Source: JAWPNA01 sp045402695
GTDB taxonomy: Bacteria; Acidobacteriota; Polarisedimenticolia; JACPZX01; DASXTC01
DNA length: 7,160 nt
Direction of reading: 5' to 3'
Assembly: GCA_045402695.1 (NCBI GenBank)
Contig: JAWPNA010000274.1
Coordinates: 1-7,160, forward strand
Numbering within the stretch: position 1 is the first letter of the stretch; every line of letters starts with the position of its first letter. This document shows, piece by piece, positions 1-5,386 of the stretch. Made by a program: the position numbers and the translations under genes. A model generated the notes under the pieces. It did not search any database. It had not been told where the DNA came from and saw nothing but the letters and a program-made list of their open reading frames with translations.

Positions 1-121
1 GCCACGCGCGCCGCCCTCGCCGATCCCGCCGCGGTCACGCTTCCTCGCGACGTCCCCGCCTGATCCTGCTCCGCGCCGCCGTCATGCCCGACCGCGCCGT
101 CGGGGCTTCGCGAGGACTTAC
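1..121. mobile_element. Possible end of a second insertion sequence (IS66-like terminus)
   Basis: What is seen: the DUF3800 reading frame on the minus strand loses its family character at about position 121, exactly where the minus strand reads GTAAGTCCTCGCGAAG. DNA to the left is markedly more GC-rich. On the plus strand, positions 1-60 read as an open frame of 20 codons ending with TGA at 61-63, which could be the last residues of a gene running into this terminus. What is known: IS66-family elements typically begin GTAA and end TTAC, make 8-bp target duplications, and carry a tnpC whose 3' end lies close to one terminus. Inference: 1-121 is the right end of such an element, which removed the 3' end of the DUF3800 gene. 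The other end lies outside the window, so neither the matching inverted repeat nor the duplication can be checked. A simple deletion or rearrangement junction is the alternative. Confidence 0.35.
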
Positions 122-636
122 GATTCTTTGAAGCTTCCCGCTGAAGGTCGTCGCGTCCGTTCCAAGAGTAAAACGTCGAAGAAAAGGGTACCACATCTGC
201 ATGAAGCGGCCGAACTGCTCCTGGTCATCGTGCACGAACTTTCGGACGCGGACACGCGTCCCATCGAGAACAGAGTGGATGCCGTCCATGAGAAGGCCGA
301 AGGAAATCATGTTCGGAGCGTCGCCTTCATCGCGCGTGAAATCGAGGACCTCTTTGGGATGAGCGATTGCCCAGGCGAAGGCGTCGCCTAAGACCTCCGA
401 GAGTCGAGCGTCGTGAACGCTTTGCCGGATCCGGGCGTCGACGCGCCGGAGGATCTCACCAAACCGAGTACCGTCACCGGTACAGTAGACGCTCCAGAAT
501 TCCTCCTGGTCCCGTCGGGTCATGCTTTCCACAATGATGTGGGTGAGAGGCAGGCGAAGACCGCGGAATCCGTAGTGGGAAACGGACACCGCTCGGTTGG
601 TTCCCGAGTCTAGAACCGTGTCGACGAGCTTTGTGC
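122..636 (-). pseudogene. DUF3800 family protein, 3' fragment (interrupted by IS630 element)
   Basis: This is the downstream part of a minus-strand gene cut by the IS630-family insertion. Read from 636 downwards it begins STKLVDTVLDSG and continues through a typical DUF3800 middle region, including an AFAWAIAHPKEVLDF stretch and an HDDQEQF motif resembling the conserved acidic 'hDe' motif near the end of the domain. Excision of the insertion and one TA joins its first codon in frame to the 5' fragment. The open frame runs on to a stop at 35-37, but the residues encoded past about 121 are arginine- and alanine-rich and look foreign, and the 'S.GLQ.vDv'-like C-terminal motif usual in the family is missing. 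The 3' end is therefore probably lost as well. DUF3800 proteins have no firmly established function; an RNase H-like nuclease fold has been suggested for the family, and they often lie near mobile elements. The fragment has no start or ribosome site of its own and is unlikely to be made. Confidence 0.8.
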
Positions 637-638
637 TA
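637..638. repeat. TA target-site duplication, left copy
   Basis: TA dinucleotide directly outside the left inverted repeat of the IS630-family element. Duplication of a TA target is the hallmark of the IS630/Tc1/mariner superfamily. The partner copy is at 1766-1767. Collapsing the two copies restores an uninterrupted DUF3800 frame. Confidence 0.88.
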
Positions 639-663
639 ATGAGTCTCGTGAAATAGGGTGACG
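639..663 (+). repeat. IS630-family terminal inverted repeat, left
   Basis: The outermost sequence is ATGAGTCTCGTGAAATAG. It pairs with the reverse complement of 1741-1765, with mismatches at positions 12, 19 and 20 of the 25. This end lies just beyond the 3' end of the transposase gene; the stop codon is at 670-672. Confidence 0.92.
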
Positions 664-669
664 AGCATG

Positions 670-1230
670 TCAGAACGACAGCCCCGCGTGCCGCAAGAAG
701 CCGAAGGCCAGCGTCGATCGGTGACGGATGCGGGCGAAGCCCGCGCGCAGCGGCCCGCGGAGCGCGAGGATGTCGACCGGGCAGAGGTTGGCCAGTTCGC
801 GACCTTTGAGGTTGCCCCAGATTTGCTCGACAGGATTCAATTCTGGGGCATAGCCGGGCAACGGCTCGACCGTCAGCCACGCCCGGGCGCGCGCGAGATA
901 GTGCCGCATCACGCGGCTCTTGTGCCCACCCAGCCCGTCCCACACCAGGATGATGGGGCGTCCCCGGAAGTGCCGCTTGAGCGCGCGCAGGAAGCCGATC
1001 AGCGCGAGATCATTGTAACTGCCGGCCCGCGTCTGGAAGTAACAGCGCCGGCGCCGGCCGTCCCAGCGGAAGGCCAGGGCCGCCGCGATCGACAAGCGCG
1101 TCCAGTTCGCGCCCGTGTGAGTCAGGACGGGCGGGTGGCCGCGCGGGGCCCAGGTGCGGCGGACGACCGGCCGGTGCGAGACGCCGCTTTCGTCTTCGAA
1201 GACGATCCAGGCTCGCCGCCGCCGGGCGTT
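670..1230 (-). CDS. IS630-family transposase, OrfB: DDE catalytic domain (expressed by -1 frameshift)
   Basis: This frame carries the DDE/RNase H-like catalytic core that cuts and joins the element's ends at TA sites. After a -1 slip at the A8 run it begins at AAC (1230-1228), giving NARRRRAWIVFEDESG, and ends at the stop at 670. In the 346-residue fusion the catalytic acids are D173 (FEDESG), D258 (VWDG, followed by GGH) and E294 (ELNPVEQIW), with 35 residues between the last two. These are the standard IS630-family blocks, and RRTWAPRGHPPV is also typical. The frame is open further upstream to 1746, but that extension is a shadow of OrfA with no family resemblance and its first ATG lies inside the terminal repeat. 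OrfB is therefore unlikely to be translated alone. Confidence 0.88.
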   Translation of the reverse strand, partial: NARRRRAWIVFEDESGVSHRPVVRRTWAPRGHPPVLTHTGANWTRLSIAAALAFRWDGRRRRCYFQTRAGSYNDLALIGFLRALKRHFRGRPIILVWDGLGGHKSRVMRHYLARARAWLTVEPLPGYAPELNPVEQIWGNLKGRELANLCPVDILALRGPLRAGFARIRHRSTLAFGFLRHAGLSF

Positions 1231-1709
1231 TTTTTTACCTGCGGCCAGCGCCGACGCTTCCACTCCGCGATCGCGGCCTCGTCGCGCTCCCGCGCTTGGC
1301 GCGTCGGGCGCTGGAGCGACCACCCGAGGCGCCGCAGAATGTACCAGACGTGGCCCGGGTGGTACCGCACGCGCGTGAGCCGCTCGATGAGCGTAGCCAC
1401 GCGCGGCAAGGTCCACAATTCCGTCGCGAACCCATGAGCCCCGGGGCCCTGGAGCAACGCGGCTTCGACCCGCGCGAGCTGCGGCGCCTCGAGCCGCGGC
1501 TTGCGCCCCGCCCGGCCGGCGGCCTTCAAGGCCGTGCGGCCGTCGTCCTGCCAGGCGTGATACCAGCGGTGGGCGGCCGCCCGCGTCGCGCCAAGCGTGC
1601 GGGCCACGGTCGCTTGCGATGCGCCGCGCGCGAACAAACGCGCGGCCTCGTACCGACGCGCTTCCACCGCAGCAAAATCCCGACGCGATCCGCGGCTGGC
1701 TGGTGGCAT
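1122..1709 (-). CDS. IS630-family transposase, OrfA: N-terminal DNA-binding domain
   Basis: This frame supplies the DNA-binding half of the transposase. Residues of about 20-52 form a helix-turn-helix (ARLFARGASQATVARTLG...HRWYHAW) of the type that binds IS630 terminal repeats, and the following region to about residue 155 (LARVEAALL...YHPGHVWYILRRLGWSLQRP) is the usual second helical part and linker. The ATG at 1709 lies 32 bp inside the right inverted repeat, with only a weak AGGGA just before it. The ORF alone is 195 aa, but the meaningful part ends near K160 in the A8 run. Beyond that it runs in the wrong frame over the catalytic domain and ends in low-complexity sequence. A -1 slip at 1229-1236 joins it to OrfB to give a protein of 346 residues, a normal IS630 length. 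A disabling frameshift is the alternative, but the A8 run at the exact junction favours programmed slippage. Confidence 0.88.
   Translation of the reverse strand: MPPASRGSRRDFAAVEARRYEAARLFARGASQATVARTLGATRAAAHRWYHAWQDDGRTALKAAGRAGRKPRLEAPQLARVEAALLQGPGAHGFATELWTLPRVATLIERLTRVRYHPGHVWYILRRLGWSLQRPTRQARERDEAAIAEWKRRRWPQVKKTPGGGEPGSSSKTKAASRTGRSSAAPGPRAATRPS
1229..1236 (-). promoter_or_regulatory. A8 slippery run, probable -1 frameshift site of the transposase
   Basis: The minus strand reads GGTAAAAAAAACGCC. OrfA reads GTA AAA AAA ACG here; slipping back one base gives AAA AAA AAC GCC and enters the catalytic frame. The two halves of the conserved transposase meet exactly at this run. Homopolymeric A runs support ribosomal -1 slippage, and also RNA polymerase slippage, in many insertion sequences. 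It is the longest homopolymer I noticed in the window. Confidence 0.8.
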
Positions 1710-1740
1710 TCCCTAGCATCGCAGGGTACTCGATGATTCC

Positions 1741-1765
1741 CGTCAATCTATTTAACGAGACTCAT
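1741..1765 (-). repeat. IS630-family terminal inverted repeat, right
   Basis: Read inwards on the minus strand it begins ATGAGTCTCGTTAAATAG, matching the left repeat. This is the end upstream of the transposase. The outward-facing TA follows at 1766-1767. Confidence 0.92.
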
Positions 1766-1767
1766 TA
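1766..1767. repeat. TA target-site duplication, right copy
   Basis: Second copy of the TA duplicated by the IS630-family insertion. In the DUF3800 frame this TA is the end of a GCT codon plus the first base of the next one; rejoining gives ...AHVA-STKL.... Confidence 0.88.
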
Positions 1768-2072
1768 GCAACGTGTGCCTTTTCAAGCGCGGTGAAGACA
1801 AAGTAGGTCTCTGTCGACGCAAAGAAGTTGCGGAGATCGGCGGCGATTAGCTCAAGCTTCGGAAGGCCGAGTTTATTCCCGTGAAGCTCCGTCACACTGA
1901 CCCGGTCAGCGAGCTCTCGGACCAGCGGTTCACCCATCGTTTGAATGTCTGCTGGAGCGAGTAGCGTTCCGGTCCAAAACCATGGCTGAGCAGGATCGAA
2001 CAGATTGCTGCCGGTGTTTCCAGACTCATCCGAGTAGGCTTCGACTAGGCGCCAGGCCTTTTTCCTCTTCAG
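1768..2072 (-). pseudogene. DUF3800 family protein, 5' fragment (interrupted by IS630 element)
   Basis: This is the upstream part of the broken gene. It contains the DUF3800 signature YSDESGNTGSNLFD near its start (first acidic residue at about position 15), followed by QPWFWTGTLLA and a region ending FVFTALEKAHVA at the insertion. Past the insertion the frame runs a few codons into the element and stops. Start choice is a problem. The frame's last upstream stop is TGA at 2078-2076, and no ATG, GTG or TTG lies between it and the signature. A CTG at 2072 follows a purine-rich GGAGAGGGGG (2090-2081) by 8 nt and is the best candidate. The ATG at 1937 would drop the signature motif. A small upstream indel or a nonsense change is also possible. 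With the 3' part, the reconstructed open frame is 302 codons. The DUF3800 call is confident, the function unknown. Confidence 0.8.
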
Positions 2073-2160
2073 AGATCACACCCCCTCTCCCTACGGGCTG
2101 CTACCCGTGAGCGTGAAGCCAGACCCACGCCGAGTCGGGTTGCTGCCAGAGTGGTCCCGA

Positions 2161-2181
2161 GTTAGACACAAGTCTGACACA
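2161..2181 (-). repeat. Tandem 10-11 bp repeat, copy 1
   Basis: The minus strand reads TGTGTCAGACT then TGTGTCTAACT: two imperfect tandem units. The same double motif recurs in the same orientation at 2321-2342. The adjoining minus-strand sequence (TCTAACTCGGGACCACT, down to about 2147) is reminiscent of an insertion-sequence terminus, and paired repeated motifs are common as transposase-binding sites at IS ends. No transposase lies between the copies, so at most this is a remnant. Confidence 0.45.
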
Positions 2182-2320
2182 ATCTGAAGCCCGCGCCAGG
2201 AGTCGGTGTATGGCAACTACCTGGAAAGAAATGGTGGGCAGGGACCATCGGAAACTATTTCAGGCCCTTGCCTGCCATTCGGCCTAGGTCTGTTCCCGAT
2301 TGCGCCCGATAGCATGCAAT

Positions 2321-2342
2321 GGTTCTGACACAGTTCTGACAC
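2321..2342 (-). repeat. Tandem 11-bp repeat, copy 2
   Basis: The minus strand reads GTGTCAGAACT then GTGTCAGAACC: two nearly identical tandem units, matching the pair at 2161-2181 in sequence and direction. The DNA between the two pairs (about 140 bp) shows nothing recognisable. Remnants of an IS end or protein-binding sites are the possibilities; the function is not known. Confidence 0.45.
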
Positions 2343-2570
2343 GGCAGACTCGGCCAGTTGCCCGCAAGAACCTCCGCAGCGTACCGTCTCTAGTATGTGA
2401 GCAGCCGACGATGCGGCCACCAGCAATTTGTGCCTCAGCGAGCCAGGACACGCGCTGCGCCTGCGTCCACCAGGCATCGTGTTCAACTGACCAACAACCA
2501 AGTCCGGAGCTCGGCAACCGGAGCCGCGTCAGGGCCTGCGCCTTCGTCGGCGCGAACCCTGAGCAGTACT

Positions 2571-2595
2571 CAAGTGTAGGGGTTTCCCCTACTTG
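2571..2595. promoter_or_regulatory. Hairpin next to a weak -35-like sequence
   Basis: GTAGGGG TTT CCCCTAC forms a perfect 7-bp stem with a 3-nt loop, extended by CAA/TTG after a 2-nt bulge. No T-run follows on the plus strand, so it is not a standard terminator. TTGACG (2593-2598) overlaps its 3' arm, and TAGGTT lies 17 nt further (2616-2621), a weak sigma-70-like pair pointing towards the protease operon about 310 nt away. The hairpin is seen in the sequence; the promoter is a guess. Confidence 0.3.
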
Positions 2596-2887
2596 ACGGG
2601 GAGTGGCTTTCATCCTAGGTTCTGCACTCCACACCTTCGACTGGGCGGGCTTACCCAGCCGGAATACGTTCATGGCGATAGTGGTGGAGAAATCGAGGTC
2701 TCGCTCCAAGACGTCATTCGGCTCGCCCTGGGCCCGGGAGCATCCCTGGACCGGCGCCCTGTTCGGGCAGAGTCTCGGCGACACGCTCATTGTGTGCGCT
2801 GTGTGGGGAGCAGCGGCGGCGGGAGGGGCAAGGGTGGCGTGGCGGAAAAGGGATGTTGCGTCAGGTGTGAGGACTCATCTTTCCGAC

Positions 2888-2907
2888 CGCTTCGCCCGAT
2901 CGAAGCG
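2888..2907. promoter_or_regulatory. 7-bp inverted repeat in the leader of the protease operon
   Basis: CGCTTCG and CGAAGCG are separated by 6 nt and end 21 nt before the protease ATG. It could be an operator or an RNA hairpin that affects translation, since it lies just upstream of the ribosome-binding site. No T-run follows, so it is not a terminator. It may also be chance in GC-rich DNA. Confidence 0.3.
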
Positions 2908-2918
2908 AAACACACTTC

Positions 2919-2922
2919 GGAG
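2919..2922 (+). promoter_or_regulatory. Ribosome-binding site of the metzincin gene
   Basis: GGAG with 6 nt to the ATG at 2929. An in-frame TGA at 2923-2925 rules out any start further upstream in this frame, so the start is well fixed. Confidence 0.7.
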
Positions 2923-2928
2923 TGAGCC

Positions 2929-5376
2929 ATGAAGAGTCTCCCTCGGGTCGGCGCATCGCCGGTCTTCCCAGACAACAGTGTGTTCCCTGAGCTGTCGGAT
3001 TGGTATGCCGCGATAGGAAACCACGAGAACGAGAATCTGCGTCGGTTCGCCAAGCGAGGTCAGGAACTCCTCACAGCTGCCACAGAGCTCGCCTGTACTC
3101 ATGAAGCATTGCAAGGTGTCATGCGTCGAGACTCGGGAGCGCGCTCACGACTGCGCTCTCTCTTAGCGCATTCCGCTCTGCGCGAAATCTCTTCGCCCCA
3201 GACGCCGATGAAGAGCGGCACCCCGCATGTACGTGCTGAGCATGTGGATCGCGCAACTTGCGAGCTCTTCGATCCTCAAGCGTTCGTCGACCTCACGCTC
3301 GTAGCCGCACTTCTGTTCCGCGCCGACCGGCAGTGGAGCGCGATGCTGCAGACTTTAACTTCAATGAGTGGCGTTGTTCTCGAACTTCACGACCACATGC
3401 ATCTATGCGAACTGTGGCTCCGGAACCGCGAGCTCCGACCGTCCCTGGAAAAACGGATGAGCAACATGCCAGTCGGCCCGGTCGGGCCGGCGATGGACCC
3501 CATGCTGGATACCTGCCCGGTTATGCTGCCTGCAGCACTTTTCCCGGCCTTAGTGATTCCAGACCCGCAGTGCGGCAACAACGCCTATGAAACGTACCCT
3601 ATTGACGGAATCGACCAGCGGTATGTTTGTAGCACAAGTGATGTGGTTACCCTCGTGGGGCAGTTTCCTGTTCCAAAGCCCCAGACCTTGGACGTCATCA
3701 TGGCCACGAGCGCTGGCTACAGGAGAGCGCACCTCGCTGGCACGGTCAATGAGGCATGGACGGCGGACAGAATTCGGATTCGAGTACCCGCTTCCACGGT
3801 ACCGGGATGCATATGGCTCTACGACAGGGAAGCAGCCAATGAATATCTCACGTGTCGGGCCCAGTGGGCGAACGCTCTGGGACAGTCGTGGGACGGCTTA
3901 GGCCTGTCAGCCAGTTCGAGCACCAATGACTATCTTGAGGCCATTGGTGACATGGCGCCCGACTTTAGACTGGAGACGTACTTTGAGGGCGTAGGGTCAC
4001 CAACCTTCTCAGAGTTTCGAGTTGGCAATCAGCAGGGCTGGTATACGCTCGGTGACTTCCTGGAAGTTCTCGGGGTACCAGCCCGCGTCTGGAGTGGGCG
4101 CCCCTGTCGAATTGAGTGGCTTGCGGAGCGCGCAGACCACGTCGAGATCATCGTACGGAAGACATCGGGCGCCGTGGTCGTCCATCAGACACGCAACGGC
4201 ACTGCTTTCGCCGAACACCTTGAGTTCACTCCAACTGTCGTGACACCCGAGCTCTGGGATGTCGAGTTGAGAGCCACGAACAACTGCACGAGTGGCGATG
4301 GGGTGGTCGCAAGGATGCCGCTCCTGGTGCAACCGGTTCCACAGATTCGAATCCTGGGTGTCGAGGTCACTCAAGCGACTCAGCGCTTTGACCCTCACGA
4401 ACCCTCCTCTGGCAATAACGTGTCGCTTGTGCGTGGCCGTCAAACGGTCTTCCGTGCGTACGTCGAGTCTGGGATTCCGCTGAGCGCCGAGCCGGGGAAC
4501 ATGGTTGACTCGAAGGTGCGGGTGCTGGGCAGCCTATCGATCGACGGCGAGTATGTCGGGGCCGAGGACTACAGCAACTGTTGGGCTTGGCCTGCGGCTC
4601 AGATCAACCGAGGGCTTATCCAGCACTCGCTAAACTTTGTCGTGCCAGGCGCGTGGGTTAAGGAGCCCGCAAACTCATTTCAGATCAACGTGAGGGTCGT
4701 GGACCCCGTAACCGGCGCAGCGTCTGAGCTTCATGATGACTGGAGCGAAGTCGTCCACATGGAACGACTGAACCGGGCGTCGGTGTGGGTTGTCGTCTAC
4801 GACGACACACATCTCGACCTGAAGGTCAGCAGATCTGATGCAGAGGCGGCAATTGAAGGCTTGCTTAGGTATCTTCCTCTTGCAGACAATGGCGTCCGCC
4901 TTCACTTCCCTTCCGCGGGTCTCAATGAGAGTACGGATCGCGACTTGACGAAGGAGGACGGGTGGGACGATTTGCTATCCGACCTCGAGAACTTTGCCGA
5001 AGAGTACGACAACGAAGGTCAACGGTGGTTAGGTGTGCTCCCGCGAGATCATCGATATGCATTGGGAGGGAAAGGTACAACCGGATGGGCGTTCGTCGGT
5101 CATCCGGTTGCCGTCTCGCAGGCAGTCCAAGAATTCGTAGCTCATGAGATTTGCCACACCTACGGGATAAGGCATGCCCCGTGCGGTACTACGGAATTCC
5201 TAGATAGCAGACTAGAAGGGGAGATCCCAGACGGGCGGACGGAGGACTTCGGCGTAGACGTGCATGCCGACGAGCTACATGTGCTCTCGCCTGGACGGGG
5301 CGATCTGATGAGCGAGTGTCGACCCAGGTGGACGTCGATCGCGCTTTGGCATTACATGTTCTCGATTCTCGCGTGA
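2929..5376 (+). CDS. Metzincin-type zinc metallopeptidase with N-terminal Ig/IPT-like modules, 815 aa
   Basis: Predicted zinc endopeptidase. The catalytic site lies close to the C-terminus: HEICHTYGIRHAPCG at 739-753 is a full HExxHxxGxxH motif (zinc ligands H739, H743, H749; catalytic E740), and M794 in DLMSEC is the likely Met-turn, 45 residues on. HAPCG followed by an acidic D/G-rich loop and a 'p.W.S' end resembles a group of large bacterial metzincins, some like M66. Upstream, in order: an alpha-helical part (about 1-190); an IPT/TIG-like stretch (about 225-300, DVVTLVGQF); an Ig-like domain (about 390-470, CRIEWLAE...ELRATNNC); and the block LGVEVTQATQ (476-485) with LVRGRQTVFRAYV (500-512) that usually precedes the catalytic part in such proteins. 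No signal peptide or membrane segment is evident, which is odd for a protease with extracellular-type modules. It is the first gene of a probable three-gene operon. Substrate unknown; zinc peptidase class confident. Confidence 0.85.
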   Translation: MKSLPRVGASPVFPDNSVFPELSDWYAAIGNHENENLRRFAKRGQELLTAATELACTHEALQGVMRRDSGARSRLRSLLAHSALREISSPQTPMKSGTPHVRAEHVDRATCELFDPQAFVDLTLVAALLFRADRQWSAMLQTLTSMSGVVLELHDHMHLCELWLRNRELRPSLEKRMSNMPVGPVGPAMDPMLDTCPVMLPAALFPALVIPDPQCGNNAYETYPIDGIDQRYVCSTSDVVTLVGQFPVPKPQTLDVIMATSAGYRRAHLAGTVNEAWTADRIRIRVPASTVPGCIWLYDREAANEYLTCRAQWANALGQSWDGLGLSASSSTNDYLEAIGDMAPDFRLETYFEGVGSPTFSEFRVGNQQGWYTLGDFLEVLGVPARVWSGRPCRIEWLAERADHVEIIVRKTSGAVVVHQTRNGTAFAEHLEFTPTVVTPELWDVELRATNNCTSGDGVVARMPLLVQPVPQIRILGVEVTQATQRFDPHEPSSGNNVSLVRGRQTVFRAYVESGIPLSAEPGNMVDSKVRVLGSLSIDGEYVGAEDYSNCWAWPAAQINRGLIQHSLNFVVPGAWVKEPANSFQINVRVVDPVTGAASELHDDWSEVVHMERLNRASVWVVVYDDTHLDLKVSRSDAEAAIEGLLRYLPLADNGVRLHFPSAGLNESTDRDLTKEDGWDDLLSDLENFAEEYDNEGQRWLGVLPRDHRYALGGKGTTGWAFVGHPVAVSQAVQEFVAHEICHTYGIRHAPCGTTEFLDSRLEGEIPDGRTEDFGVDVHADELHVLSPGRGDLMSECRPRWTSIALWHYMFSILA

Positions 5377-5378
5377 GG
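5375..5378 (+). promoter_or_regulatory. Ribosome-binding site of the second operon gene, overlapping the protease stop
   Basis: GAGG lies 8 nt before the ATG at 5387 and overlaps the protease stop codon (TGA, 5374-5376). This placement suits translational coupling of the second gene to the first. Confidence 0.5.
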
Positions 5379-5386
5379 TTCTAGGC

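Larger units (their letters stand above)
639..1765 (-). mobile_element. Complete IS630-family insertion sequence, 1127 bp
   Basis: The element is bounded by 25-bp imperfect terminal inverted repeats (639-663 and 1741-1765; 22 of 25 positions match), with TA on both outer sides. It carries one transposase read from the minus strand in two overlapping frames joined at an A8 run. Length, TA target and DDE transposase all fit IS630. It is visibly more GC-rich than the DNA on both sides, which fits arrival from elsewhere. The repeats, both frames and the target duplication appear intact, so it may still be active and recent. It lies inside a DUF3800 gene, in the same orientation as that gene. Confidence 0.93.
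2076..2928. other. Long spacer without a convincing gene
   Basis: About 850 bp lie between the start of the DUF3800 remnant and the protease operon. ORFs of 60-168 codons exist on both strands, but they overlap each other in conflicting frames, and none shows a family motif or a good start site. One of them, starting TTG at 2593 and ending at TGA 2923-2925, is in the same frame as the protease and stops 3 nt before its ATG. The middle part (about 2650-2790) has reasonable codons but the end is arginine/glycine/cysteine-rich, so I do not call it. Specific elements here are the tandem repeats at 2161-2181 and 2321-2342, the hairpin at 2571-2595 and the inverted repeat at 2888-2907. It may be decayed mobile DNA. 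Confidence 0.6.

Noticed and set aside
128..391. Plus-strand ORF of 87 codons
   Set aside because: It is antisense to the DUF3800 3' fragment, whose minus-strand frame has recognisable family motifs and joins in frame with the 5' fragment.
658..1437. Plus-strand ORF of 259 codons across the insertion sequence
   Set aside because: It is antisense to the IS630-family transposase; the composition is rich in R, A and P, as expected for a GC-rich shadow frame, and no motif is seen.
2395..2600. Integron attC site or tRNA gene in the spacer
   Set aside because: I looked for the paired RYYYAAC/GTTRRRY core sites and for a cloverleaf and found neither.
2284..2790. Minus-strand ORF of 168 codons in the spacer
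   Set aside because: It has no recognisable motif and no clear ribosome site, and conflicts with several plus-strand frames; coding potential is not convincing in any of them.
4009..4443. Minus-strand ORF of 144 codons inside the protease gene
   Set aside because: It lies wholly inside the 815-aa gene, which has domain patterns through this stretch; it is a shadow.
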